DNA of 64,000 nt from Strobilurus pachycystidiatus (lineage: Eukaryota > Basidiomycota > Agaricomycetes > Agaricales > Physalacriaceae). The stretch is taken from contig JAHLMK010000022.1 of NCBI GenBank assembly GCA_019915135.1, positions 496,001 to 560,000 of the forward strand, given 5' to 3'. Position 1 is the first letter of the stretch. Every line of letters begins with the position of its first letter. Both the position numbers and the translations under genes were made by a program. The notes beneath the pieces are model-generated. The model was not told the origin of the DNA, searched no databases, and saw nothing but the letters and a program-made list of their open reading frames with translations. Shown here one piece after another: positions 23,080 to 35,200 of this stretch.

Positions 23080-24854
23080 CTATCCATCCGAATTGCGCTT
23101 GAAGCCGTACTTGCCCACGAACGCCTCGAGTTCCTTCGGCCCACGCGATCCGTACGGGTAGTTCACGGGCCTGGGACGCTGGCCGTCTTTCCCGTCTATC
23201 CAGTGCAGGATAGGCGTGAAGATCTACACCGGTAAAACTATTTAGCGTCTACCCGGTCCTGATAGAGTTGCGGACTTACCTTCCAAGCCACGTCGAGTTC
23301 ATCGTGGCGCACAAAGTTGGAGTGGTCGCCTTTGAGGGCATCCAATATGAGTGCTTCGTACGCTTCGGGAATTTTGGCCTCGGAGAATCGTCGCTTGTAG
23401 GTGAGGTCCATCTCGGTGGGCATGGCGCGGGTGTACAAACCGGGAGTCTTTGCGTTCAGCTTCAGGTAGACGGCTTCGCTGGGTTGGATACGGATGACGA
23501 GTTCGTTGCGAGCGATATCCTTGAAGATACCCTGGGTCACGTCCTTGAATTGGATGCGAACCTCCACCTTTGCCTCGTTCATGGCTTTACCGGCTTTGAG
23601 AATGAAGGGAACACCCTCCCAGCGAGGGTTGTGGATCCAGAGCGTGGTTGCCGCAAAGGTGGGGCACACAGAGTTGGGGGGAACGGTGTCGTCGTCGAGA
23701 TAGCCCGGCTTGCCGTTGGCGGCCACATATTGACCGAGAAGTGTATCAACACGTTCGATAGGAGGGATGCAACGCAGAACTTTGACCTGAACACGAAGAA
23801 TCAGTGATGGGGACATCTCGGGCAGATGACAAACAGACCTTCTCATCACGGATATCCTCGGCGGAGAAGGAAACAGGTCGCTCCATAGCAATGATACTCA
23901 AAACTTGTAGAAGATCTACACAACCCATTAATGAACGTGTGACGACAGTCGTGAGAGGGCTTACGGTTCTGCAAGACGTCACGAATCATACCAAACTCGT
24001 CAAAGTAGCCGCCACGACCCTCAGTGCCAAATGGTTCCTTGAACGTGATTTGGACGTTGCTGACGGAATTCTTGTCCCAGGCAGCATTCATGGCTACGTT
24101 GGCGAAGCGAAGGACAAGAATGTTCTTGACCATCTCCTTGCCGAGATAGTGGTCAATACGGAATGTCTCATCCTCGGTCCAGTATTGCTTCAAAGAGCCG
24201 AGAAGTTCACGGGCAGACTCCAAGTCTTTGCCGAAGGGTTTCTCGACAATGATTCGGTTGATGCCGCCACGCGTCACATAACAGTGCTCTTTGAGATTTT
24301 TGGCGACGGGGACGAAGACGCTGGGAGGAAGAGCAAGATAGAAGAGGCGGTTGCACTCTTTCGTCTGGTACTTGGACTCGATCTCCTCGACGTGCTTGTT
24401 GAGCACGTCGAAGGACTCGCCATCCTCGTAACCGCCAGAGACATATGTGGAGAGGTCCTTGAACTCCTGAATCTTTGCGGAGATGTCCGGGTCGTCGTCA
24501 GGGTTCTTGAGGTACGAGGTGGCGCGCTTGTGGAACTCGGTCTTGTCCATCTTTGTGCGCGCATAGCCGACGATTTTGACGTCGCGGGGGAGGAACCCTT
24601 GCCTGTAGAGACCAAAGAGAGCGGGGAAGGTCTAGAGCAGATGTCAGTCGCGGAAAGCAAGTAGCTGGGAGAGAGAAATGGATGCCTTTTTCTTGGCCAG
24701 ATCGCCAGACGCACCGAGCACTAGAGGACGTCAGAGGGTGGACGATGGATGAGATAAGGGAGGACAGACCGATGATGACGGTGTTGTCGCTGAGCCTGTC
24801 GTGGGACGTCTCCATGGACGGGATGGTGCCGGACATTGAGCGTTCGCGGGTCAT
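23080..24854 (-). CDS. ZWF1: Glucose-6-phosphate 1-dehydrogenase
   Basis: First enzyme of the oxidative pentose phosphate pathway; makes NADPH in the cytosol. About 510 residues in six or seven exons. Start MTRERSMSG at 24854. The NADP site GASGDLAKKK is joined to TFPALFGLYRQGFLP across an intron with a GC donor (AAG/GCATCC...CTCTAG). Then come FYLALPPSVF, GGINRIIVEKPFGKDL, the active-site signature RIDHYLGKEMVKNILVLRFAN and GYFDEFGMIRDVLQN. HLLQVLSIIAMERPVSF, RWEGVPFILKAGKAMN and a C-terminus with DGKDGQRPRPVNYPYGSRGPKEL complete it, ending with TAG at 23080-23082. All catalytic residues visible in the signature (Asp, His, Lys) are intact. It is divergent from the THOC5-like gene. Confidence 0.95.
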
Positions 24855-24993
24855 GGTGAATACGGTCGTGGAGGTAAGCAGGAAGGCCGGTAGCTTAGCA
24901 AGGAGATCACTATGCGTACATCATCCACTTGCCGATCCGGCCCGTGACGGGTCTTCTGCCGCAGGACCCGCGTAGGACTGCTCTTCGCCTGCC
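24855..24993. promoter_or_regulatory. Short divergent upstream region, ZWF1 / THOC5-like
   Basis: Only 139 bases lie between the two start codons. No TATA box or clear operator is visible; a shared promoter is inferred from spacing. Confidence 0.4.
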
Positions 24994-25774
24994 ATGGACG
25001 CAGACCCCATCATCGACGACCTCGCCGCCCTCGTCACCGCCGCCGACGATGGCGCCGACACGCAGTCCAATCACATCCTTGCTGCTGCACTCATCTCCCG
25101 CCTCAAGGCCGTCAACCGCTCGTCCAACCAGCAGACCCGCTTGACGAAAGAGGCCACAGCTGCAGCGCGTCAAGAAATGGACCAGTCGCATCTCGGTCTC
25201 CAGAATCTCCTCTACGAAAAGCGCCACCTTGAACGAGAAATCGAAAAGTGTCGGCAATTCGCGTGCGAACAGCCCTGTCGTCGCTCTCTGTGGCTTTCGT
25301 TGAACTCGCGCGTAGATCAATATACCAGGATGTGCCTCTCTATACCCTCGAAGAGTTCAACGTTCTCGCACCGGAGCAGGCTCGGACACCCGATGCACTT
25401 GCCGACGAGCACCAGCTCATGCTCAACCGTCTTAGCTTTGAGCTTGTCGAGAGACAACGGTGCGCCACCAAGCGACATTGACGTACCGCTGGCTTTACCA
25501 AACTCCCTACAGACTAGATCAGCAAAAGAAAGACATCATGCAGGTCAAGGAGGAGCTCTTGAAGGAGAGTAGATCCAAGCAGGCGACCATGGACTCCGTG
25601 AAGACGCACATTGATAAGCTCACACAGGTTATTGCACGTTTTTGTCTCGTGTCTCCAGCTCTAACTTTCGTCTAGATGGCGTCTGAGATACAAAAGAAAG
25701 TCGACGAGCTTGTTCAGCCTATTCCTGGGCCTCCTCTCATCGAACCAGCGTCGAACCGGGATACGCCTGTCTAA
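24994..25774 (+). CDS. THOC5: THO complex subunit 5-like protein
   Basis: THO/TREX component coupling transcription to mRNA export in the nucleus. Four or five exons, about 200 residues. MDADPIIDDLAALVTAADDG opens it, then a helical stretch with the THOC5 landmark LLYEKRHLEREIEKCRQF. It is joined to SIYQDVPLYTLEEFNVLAPE, then ADEHQLMLNRLSFELVERQR, then LDQQKKDIMQVKEELLKES, THIDKLTQ and a short tail ending NRDTPV. It is much shorter than animal THOC5 and keeps only the N-terminal coiled-coil region, which is usual in fungi. The 3' neighbour is the transposon, 209 bases downstream. Confidence 0.85.
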
Positions 25775-25983
25775 GTACGCGCTCATTGTGCTCATTGCAC
25801 ACCAGCTCAAGGCTTGGGCAGGACAGTGCCCAAAAGTCGTACCGAGTTATGACTCTGAGATAAACGGTTCAATATCACCGCTCGAATGAGCTTTGGATGA
25901 AAGCCATTCCTTGCTCTTACTGCTGGATATGTACGATATCTTTTAGTAGACAGCTTCCCGCTCTTTTGTACTTGCCACTCTTA

Positions 25984-26009
25984 CTATCGATCATCCAGAA
26001 GTGTCAATC
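25984..26009 (+). repeat. Left terminal inverted repeat
   Basis: Twenty-six bases that are the exact reverse complement of 29023-29048; preceded by TA. Confidence 0.9.
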
Positions 26010-26194
26010 ATTTGGCACCCGATTGACACTTCCATCATACTCACTCAATTTTGCACGTATGCCCGTAAAAATTTGTACTGGGATTGATATTGATGAGATG
26101 TATTGGCTGGGCCAGAAAACCGATTTTTACGAGCGTGTGTGAGCGATGCCAGACGTTGCCGATTATGACCTTGTTTCTGGCAGGAAGTGTCAAT
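25999..26194. repeat. Left subterminal ATTGACACTT motif array
   Basis: Three copies of the 10-mer: reverse orientation at 25999-26008 (inside the inverted repeat), forward at 26022-26031, reverse at 26185-26194. The first two form a palindrome with a 13-base spacer. Likely transposase-binding sites, by analogy with other DNA transposons. Confidence 0.7.
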
Positions 26195-26426
26195 TGTGAC
26201 GCTTTGTGACCGCCTACAATTTCAAACTCCGTCGGCGCAGCGAGTCGCACTTGTCTCAACTCATCACTAAAGGCGTTAGGATGCTCGAGCCTCACACACT
26301 TTCATGTTGGAAGAGAAATCATTGACAAAATTTGATGTACCAGTAAAGCAAATGCAAAGCGAGTAGCATAACGAGAACGTAATGTAGGTAATAGCACGTC
26401 GAGAGCAAAGTAATAGTCGTTACATA

Positions 26427-28503
26427 TTACATATCTAATGTTGATGCAAACGGATTCAAGTAATGATTATACGAGCCGGAAGGTCCATTGTAAGAGGGCT
26501 CATGCGTAAAAGAATGGTGGTAGTTGGGAGTAAGCGAAGGTGGTGGTGGTCCGTGAGTGCGCATATAACCCCACATTGGCTGCGTGGATTCGTGATCTGG
26601 AAACAATTGCTGATTGGTGGGGAGAGACGAATGCCGTACAAGAGCGTGAGGAGAATTGGTGAGGTTTTCGAGACGGGGTCGTTGGCTAGGTGGCTGTGGC
26701 GGTGTAACTGGGTCCGCGGGACGAGTAGACGAGGATGGCGTTGCAGGACGGGGGACAGCCGCTGGGCGCCCACGCTTTCTGGGGCCAAAGCCAAACAGAG
26801 ACGCATAACGATTGTCGTTCTTGAGGTTCTCGTGCTCGTCAAAATACTGGGTGACCTGGTGAAGAAGATCACCTTTGGAAACTTTGCCTTCCTTCTTCTT
26901 GTTGCCGCGACCCGTGGCTTTGGGCTTGCGAATGCGCTGCTTCTCGTTCCAGAGAATGTTGCTGAGCTGCGTCATGTTCTGCGAAGCAAGATTTCCCTTG
27001 AACGTCATGTTGCCCTGGCCAACGCGAAGACGTTCGGCCACGAGCGCGGCGTGAGCGTCGTCCTTCTGCTGCTCTCTATCCTCCTTGTCCTTTTGCTTCT
27101 TCTCTCTCGTGTTCTCTTGTTCCCGCGCCGCCGCTAACCCTTCCTCGGTGGTGACAATCCGAGAGCCAATCTGAATTTTCGCCTTTCCCTTTCCCTTCCG
27201 TTCCTTCGCGTTCAGCTTCGACGAGACTTCCGAAAGATGGCGCGTCATCAGAAGACCATGCGCAAGAGATTCATCGAGTTCAGTAGACTTTGCAAGCAAT
27301 GCCTCCTTGACGACCACATAGCGCAGTTTGTATTGACGAAGTTTCTGGCGGAGCCGAACGATGGTAGGGACTGGACAGTCAAAACTGTCACCTTCGGCGC
27401 CAGACAAGTACTCTTCCTCTGATGTGGTATCACCCTCATCAACGGAGTCGCCGCTAAGCTCGGATTCTGTTGAACTTAGATGGGAGGGAGGGCGGAAGTC
27501 AGAATCCATGGCTTCGCTGACAAATGATGATGCAGTTGCCTATGATGGCAATGTATATCGTGCCCGAAGTCAAGTGCGAGCCGTGTCCGTCTAGAATGAG
27601 AAGGAAGGGCTTGTCCGGGTCGCCGTGTGCGCGCGCCTGCGGGAGAAAGATCCGTTCGAACCATTCTTTGAAAATCATGTCGTTGGTCCAGCCCGTCTCT
27701 GTGGTCGCAAAACTAGCACAAAATCAGGACACCAATAATAACAAGTAGAAAGATGGGACCTACAGACAATCTTCCTCCTCCTCAAACCATTCTTGACAGA
27801 AGTGCGCTCCTTGGAACACGAACGCGGGTTTGATAGGTGCGGTACCGTCGGCGCACGTTGTCTCGAGGATGGTGACCAGCTCCAATTCCTCGCTCTGAAT
27901 CTTGTACCTTGACTTGTCTGACGCGCCAAAAAAGAACAGTTCGCCGGTGCCCTTTCTCCCACCCCCAATCTGCACGCCAATCTCGTCCGTGTTGTGGATG
28001 TTGCAAAGGGGAATTTGTTCGATATCGAAGACACCCTGCAAAGTGTCGAAATGAGCCTTGACTGAAGGGTAATTGAAGGCCTGAGCGCGCTTGGGGTCCA
28101 GTCCGGATGGACGCGACAGAATAATGTCACGATGACGCGCTAACCAGAGGTCCAGCCACTTTTCCGAAGGCATCGTCCCACACAGCTCTTGTACCATGGG
28201 ACCCAGTGTCAGCTTGCACCGCGGTTGACCGATGAGACCGAGAAAGGTCACCCAGCTGGTCAAAGCCTTGTCCTGGCCGGGTGTCAACAGTTCCTGCTCG
28301 ATATGCGCCTGCCTTCGGTCCTGTGTTTCGCCGTTCATCCGCCTGCGAACCGTGCGACCCTTCTCAGGATGACCCAGCGCCTTTGCAGCAGCCTCTGCGC
28401 TCGTGTATTTCCCGCTCTGGACACCCTCGACGGCCTCCAGAACCCAATCTTCAACTTTGTCCAGCGCATTTTGGCGTTTGCGGCGTGTCTTCGTATTTGG
28501 CAT
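26427..28503 (-). pseudogene. Pogo/Fot-type DDE transposase, core interrupted
   Basis: Exon 1 (27760-28503) starts MPNTKTRRKRQNALDKVEDW, with an HTH-psq-like region at about residues 15-55. A CENP-B/Tc5-like helix-turn-helix follows at about 65-140, then the first catalytic Asp in HNTDEIGVQIGGGRKG. A GT-AG intron leads to TETGWTNDMIFKEWF and the second Asp in LILDGHGSHLT. The family should then show LPPHTTHxLQPLD with the third acidic residue. Instead the frame runs into unrelated sequence and stops at about 27498. A second open frame (26427-27509) resumes with the usual coiled, Lys-rich C-terminal region (LNAKERKGKGKAKIQ) ending STLDM. The missing piece of about 100-170 codons suggests an internal deletion, so this copy is probably not self-mobile. 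Confidence 0.75.
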
Positions 28504-28827
28504 GATTCATGAAGTTTAGAAAGGAGAGTGCATAGAGTATCCAAGAAAGAGGGTATCAGACCAACGCGTCGCGTCGTTGCCGGCGTCGTCGACGCGAGAG
28601 TCAAGAGGGAAAGCCCGGCATTGGAGCCGCAAATGGTGCCGGCGGAGTTTGAAATGGCGCTTGTCACGGAAAATGCTATCTCGGTCATAAAAGCTGCCTC
28701 GTTCTTCACACTCGCGTCTGATAAATATGGCGGATGATTAGAATGGAAGAATATACCATAGTAATATGTCTGAGAAAGTCTCAACCCCGCCGGAGGCTTT
28801 GTTCTAATTCCCCATGCTTGTCAAGGG

Positions 28828-29033
28828 TAGTGTCAATGCAAGAATTGACACTTTGCGGTATCCGCGAAAATCCTCAATATCTTTCGCCGCGTGCGCTCCC
28901 AATCCAAGTAGACCAATTCATGGGAAACATGCTCAAGCATCTTGGAATAAATTTTCAGAGGGAATGGACGCGAAATGAGAGCTACAGAAAATATTCTATT
29001 CGGGGATTGACACTTCTGTCCAGATTGACACTT
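28828..29033. repeat. Right subterminal ATTGACACTT motif array
   Basis: Forward copies at 28844-28853, 29006-29015 and 29024-29033, plus a one-mismatch reverse copy at 28828-28837 (TAGTGTCAAT). The last two forward copies are direct repeats 18 bases apart, unlike the palindrome at the left end. Confidence 0.7.
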
Positions 29034-29048
29034 CTGGATGATCGATAG
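29023..29048 (-). repeat. Right terminal inverted repeat
   Basis: Exact reverse complement of 25984-26009; followed by TA. The sequences outside the TA differ on the two sides, which fixes the boundaries. Confidence 0.9.
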
Positions 29049-29202
29049 TAAGTAAAACTCAAATGCTACGAGCTGCCGCCGGCATGACGCCAGACAACAG
29101 AGCAAAATACGGGTTACGAGCCTGATTGGCGCACACGGTCAACCACTGGACTTGCTCGCAAACGACACCACTCTTTACACGACTCGATGACATAGATACG
29201 AC

Positions 29203-32200
29203 ATGGAGCGCTCAGATTCGACTTTGTCTTCATCGTCAGCCCCGTTGCGCTCGCCGGCGCCTGCGGGCGCTTTTGCTTACCAGACCCGCCTCCTCGAGAG
29301 AACATCCTCCAAGCGGAGCACTCCCGGCACCTCTCTTTCTCGCACCAATTCTCAGGCTGGAACGAATATTCTCACCAATCCCACGGGATCCAGCACCCCT
29401 TCCAGCACCCGCCGCTGGGTCCCTTCCCATCGCGTTGCCAACAGCCTGGACAGTGTCAGAGGGAAATGGGAGGAACGGTCTCGCGAGGCGGACGATGGTA
29501 GAGCGTCTGCGCCGTCACCAACGAGGACATCTACGCTTGTTCCGTCCACATCCGGCGACTCCCAGACGTCCGGCGACGGGCGCACGTCCATCTCGTCCTA
29601 TCGCCCATCTTCACCTCCGTTGCAGTCATTCTCGTCGCCAGACGCGCAGAGAACGCCGACATATCTCAAGCGGCATACACTTCCGGCGCCCATCATTGCA
29701 TCCCCGCTCTCTCCCAACAGCACCGGCACCACTGTCGAGGCCGATTCTCCGTCATCTCTGTCATACACCAGAATCCACCTGCCGTCGACTCCCACCTCTG
29801 CCGCCCATGCCACCCCGACTGGCGTAGGAATCGCGAACCGCGCGGACCGGTATCTCTCTTCTGCCGCCCAGGCCTCGTCTTACACTCCTCGGCGTGCAAA
29901 CACCAGCATCGAGCCCATTAGTACTAGGAGCAGAGCGACCTCATTCGATTCAGAGTCAAACTCGTCTTCATCCACTTCGCCCTTCTCTAGAGACACTCCC
30001 TCCTCCTCTGTTACTCCATCACCATCACCACTGAAACGAAGGCCGCTTTCCTATTATGGCAGCTCGTCCTCGTCTTCTAGCGCCGCCCAGTCGGGTTCGT
30101 CTTCCCCAACTCGCAAGGGTTCGCTGGACCGCACGTCCGCTCTTGAACGTGTAAACTCTTTGGAGCGCTCGTATGGCCTTGACCGCTCTTCTCCCGAACG
30201 GACCAACTCCCTGGATCGTACAAGGTCGTTCCATTCCACTCCCTCCACTCCTACCACTCCCTCCTCGGTCATGTCACCGCCTGCATATCGAAGTTCCTAC
30301 ATGAACAAGAAGTCCTACGGCGACAACTTAACTTCTGGACGCAGGATGGGCGGTCATCTCCCACGCATAGCCAGTGGGGACGGCGATGATTTATGGCAGG
30401 AGGAAGAGAAGGATGAAACACCTATACCTCGAACACGGGCTCTGCCAGAACCGCGGTACCAGCCTCCCCCGTCCCCACTGGAAGAGGTCAGCAATCGTAC
30501 GCCTCGGGCCGTACGGCGCGATAGCGTGAAGATGCAAGTCGTAAATGGCTCTAAGCCACACGAGACCGACACAACCGGCGTGGGTGAAGGGGACGCTGTC
30601 GCCGGAGTGCCGGGTAGGTTGCGTCTGCAACGCAACCGCATTCCCCAATCACCGACGCCTATACCGTCATCCAAGCTTACCCGAGGCGGGCTCTGGGCTG
30701 ACGTGCAGCGACACCATATCCAGATTTATGAATATCTGTGTCACGTCGGCGAGGCGAAAGAGTGGATCGAGGGCTGTCTCAATGTCGAGCTGGACATCGA
30801 TGTGTTGAAGCTGGATGATGGCTTCCGGGATGGTGTTGTTTTGGCCAAATTGGTCAAGAAGTTTACAGGCGACACCATTGCAAAACGGATATACGAGGTA
30901 TGTGGCTTTCTCGTCTTGCGACACCACTTGAAGCTGATGAATACTATAGGCGCCCAAACTGTCCTTTCTCCATTCCGACAACATCAACTACTTTTTCGTT
31001 TTCGTTCGCGCTGAAGGTCTCCCGGAGGTACAGACGCCATTCACAGCTAGTCCACGATTATTGATCTGACTTTAGGGTTTCATTTTCGAGTTGACTGATC
31101 TATACGAAAAGAAGAATTTCCCAAAGGTTATCTATTGCATACATGCTCTCAGGTCGGTTCATGTCATTATAATCTCGACCTTGCTTTCTGACGGTTTACA
31201 GTCATCTTCTCGTTCGTCGCCGTCCTGGCGAAGTGCAGCCAATTCGGGATCTTTTGGGACACTATAAGTTTACCGACGATCAACTTAGTGTCACTCAAAA
31301 GGGCCTCAAGGGTGTTTCCATGCCCAACTTTGGTAACATCAACAAGGAACTTGCGAAGGACCTCAACGAAGAGCCGATCGTCGAAGTTGAAACTGAAGAC
31401 GAACGTTAGTTTTACTCTGTCACTCATTGGCGCTAAACTCAATTCTCAACTCTAGGTCGCGATCGGGAGCTCCTGGAAAACGAAGGGTCTATCATTTCTC
31501 TGCAGTCGCAATGTCGTGGCTTCTTGGCACGACGTGCCGACGCGGACTTCAGAGATCGAATGCGGCTCATCCACCACTATGTGCCGAGAATCCAAGCTCA
31601 TTGCCGAGGTGGTCTGACACGTAGAGCTGTGGCCGCTGAGCGCAAGGAACAGCGCGACGTCACTCCTTGGGCTGTCTCTTTGCAAGCGCTTTGCCGCGGC
31701 ACATTGCTGCAGAGGCGCTGGCAAGCCCACCTCAACGAGATCCACAACTCGACGGACTGTGTCATCAAAATTCAAGCCCAGATACGCGGAGTCCTCCAGA
31801 GACGTCGATGGGCCCGTATCAAGGCTGCTTTACGGAGCAGTCGGTCGACGTTCGTCAAGTTACAGTCGGCCGCCCGGCTTCGGTTGGTAAAGCAGAATGT
31901 GTCCCAAATATCGAAGACGTTCTCCTCCCCGGTCGTGCAAGCGTCCATTGCCGGGATTCAGGCGCATGCGCGGGGAGCATTAGCAAGGCGGAAGGCTCAA
32001 GCCCAGATGGATGTACTCCACACTCACCGCGATATCTTCATTTCCCTTCAGTCCCAATGTCGGGGTATTCTGACTCGCCGCAGAATGCGCAAGCAGATGG
32101 CAAAGTTAGAGGACGTTTCTCAGACAGTTATACGCATCCAGACGGCGTGCCGCACCTATCTCGCTCGCAAGCGTCTTTTGGCTCTCATCCGAGGCCTGCG

Positions 32201-35200
32201 AAAGGCTACTTCGTCTGTCATATCTTTCCAGACTTTGGCGCGGGCCAAGATCACTCGTCAGCGACACGAAGCTGTTACGCGTGCGCTCGCCATACCAAGT
32301 ACCGCAAGGGCTGTTGGTGGACTGCAAGCTTTAGCTCGCGCGTCTCTGGCACGCAACCGACATCGCGAAGTTACCAGGAAATTGGATTTCGTCGCACCGG
32401 ACATGATACGCTTCCAGGCCGCCGTTCGAGGTGTTTTGGCTCGCGACAAGCATTGGTCGTGGAGAGAACATTTGCACAACAACAACCAGGACACCGCTAC
32501 CTTCCTGCAGGCGTTATTGCGCGGTACAATGCAGCGCCGCAAGTTCCGCGCCAAAATGGAGTATTATCGTGCAAACATGGGCAAGGTTGTGAAGATCCAG
32601 TCGTTGTTCCGTGCGAAGGAGACGCGGGAACAGTACAAGCAACTCACCATGGGCCAGAATGTCACGATTGGCACTATCAAGAACTTTGTGCATCTCCTTG
32701 ATGACTCCGAGGCGGACTTCAAGGAGGAGATCAAGGTTGAGCGCTTGCGGAAGCGGGTCGTGGAGCAGATTCGGGAAAATCAGACGCTGGAGAACGACGT
32801 GAACGATCTGGACGTGAAGATTGCGCTGCTGGTCGAGAACGTCAAGACGGTGGAAAATGTGAAGCGTTTCGAAGATCTGTTGCATCGTCGGCGTCGCAAC
32901 ACCGACGCTGATGCGAGGTCGTCGCTGTTGGCTGCTCATGGGGATCCCTTCTCTGGACCCAACACGCTGGATCACAGGGCGCGCCGGAAACTGGAGCTGT
33001 ATCAGCAGTTGTTCTATCTGCTGCAGACCAGGGGTGAATACCTCAGTCGTTTGTTTAACCAGCTTTCGAAGGACTCTGCCTCCGAAAAGAATAGACGCTT
33101 CGTGGAACAGATAGTTCTTACACTGTTCGGTTATGGACAGGATCGTCGGGAAGATTACCTTCTGTTGAAGGTGTTCCAGGTGCGCTCAATCATTCCAGCT
33201 ACATCGTCTCTCTAATTGGCTTTTCAGCTTGCTATTCGAGACGAGTTTGCTGTGGCGAGATCACCTCACGACATTATCATGGGACATCCTATGTATGCCA
33301 ACATCGCCGTCAAATACTTCCGGCCCAAGCAAGAGACATACGCTCGTGATGCCTTTCAGGCAATCATACAAGAGATTATGGACAGCGACCTCGACTTTGA
33401 AACTGATCCTGTGACTGTATGTGCATTTCTACATTCTCAGTCTCTTGCCTTACTCATGAGTCGTGTAGATCTATCAGGCTCAACTCAAAACTGATCGGAT
33501 GAGGGGACAGGTACAAGATCACCGACCAACCGAGGTATCTTTCACACAGGCGTTGGAATACACGCCTACAAGGAAGGCGTATATCCATCGTAAGTCTAGA
33601 ATTCTGGCTTCCGAAACTTCTGACTATAATTTGATCCAGATCTTCAACTGCTGCAATCATGGACGGAGGGATTCATCACGGTCATGATGGCCTCAACCAA
33701 GAAGATGCCTTCCAGCATTCGTTACCTTGCCCGAGAAACTCTGGAAATGGCTCGAGTACGTGTATTTTCCTTTCTTATTTATGTCATGCTCATCTTGACA
33801 GGAAACATTCCCTGATGCTCCCCCCGAGCTATACGCATCGTGCGTTGGTCGGCTTGTGTTCTATCGGTACATCAATCAGGCCATCGTTACACCGGATGTC
33901 TTGCACATCGTTTCACACACCATCGATGTTGGGTCTCGCACGAATCTTGCTCAGATCTCTAAGCTACTCGCACAGATCATTAGTGGAGCCATCTTCGGAG
34001 AAGACACTCCTAGCATGCTAGCCATCAATCCCTTCGTCGCTACGCAGATACCAATTGTGGCTGCCTGGCTTCTAGAAGGTATTGTCATCGAATCCAGTAT
34101 ACAAGACAAAGAGCTGATCGATAAACACCTTATAGTCGCTCAAGTACCTGACGCAGAAGCTCAATTCCATGCGCACGAGTTTGTTGACGCCACCATCCAG
34201 CCCAAACCCATCTACATTTCTCCCAACGAAATCTACACCGTTCACGGTCTTTTATCTCAACATCAAAGCTCTTTGGCACCCGAAGGCGACGATGCTCTGA
34301 GAACTATCTTAATAGAACTAGATGGTGTGCCCCACTTTGGTAGCGAGGAGTTGAGGGATGCGCGAGACAAATCCATCACGCTTGAACTCACTAATCGGTT
34401 TGCGGACGTCCGAGGTCAGTGTGGCCAGGGTATGGCTGTGTCGCTGTCTGACCATGTGCTACAGATCCTCAAGCCGAAGAGAAAGCTCTCTGGGTACAGG
34501 CGAAGCGCGGTGTTCTTGCTGTGTTGCGCGTGCAGCCTGCGCAAGATCTCATACAGTCTTTCCTGCTCCCTGTTACGGATCGCGACGAGGAGATTTGGGA
34601 AGAAATCCTGGATGCTGAAATTTTGAATGAAGGTGCTCGTCATGCTCGTCAGGCTTCTCAGGCTGTCCCAGACCCTGCGTACCGATTGGACGATATTCGG
34701 TCGTAAGTAACACGCCACTCTCACTATATCGCCTTCTGATCTTTCGTCTTAGACTTAACTTCAAAGCCGTCAAAGCAAAGGCCTTATCGTATCTTCTTGA
34801 GCTCGAGAAGCAAGGGAAGGTGTCGCGCGCAGACAACTTCCAGGGTATTCTAAACGCCATTGCCGGGGATGTTCGTAGCAAACATCGAAAGCGCATTCAA
34901 CGTCAGCAAGAAATGCAGAATATGCACGAGGCTCTAAGGCAGCTGGCGGACCGCAAAGCGTATTTCGAAGAGCAGATCAAGAGTTATAGCAGTTATGTGA
35001 AGACCACCATGGACACTATGCAGAAGGGAAAAGGGTGCGATTTCGTAATGATCCTCGTCCGTGAACACTCCCTCATGTCGATTTAGGAAGCAACGGTTCA
35101 CTCTCCCATGGAAGTCACAATTCTTCCACATGCTGGAGCTGCATCGATCGGGAGAAGTTCCGCCGCGATTTGGGTCATTCAAGTACACGGCGAAAGAGCT

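Larger units (their letters stand above)
25984..29048. mobile_element. Pogo/Fot-type DNA transposon, 3065 bp
   Basis: Perfect 26-base terminal inverted repeats start CTATCGATCATCC and end GGATGATCGATAG. TA is present on both outer edges (25982-25983 and 29049-29050), as expected for the TA duplication made by Tc1/mariner-pogo elements. Inside is one minus-strand transposase gene with an interrupted catalytic core. The motif ATTGACACTT recurs near both ends. The element sits between THOC5 (+) and the IQGAP gene (+), whose start codon lies only 154 bases beyond the right end. Confidence 0.88.

Noticed and set aside
23268..24664. Long plus-strand frames opposite G6PD
   Set aside because: They are antisense to an unmistakable dehydrogenase with intact catalytic motifs.
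26463..27137. Plus-strand frame of 224 codons inside the transposon
   Set aside because: Antisense to the Lys-rich C-terminal region of the transposase; its hydrophobic Leu-rich look comes from complementing Lys/Glu codons.
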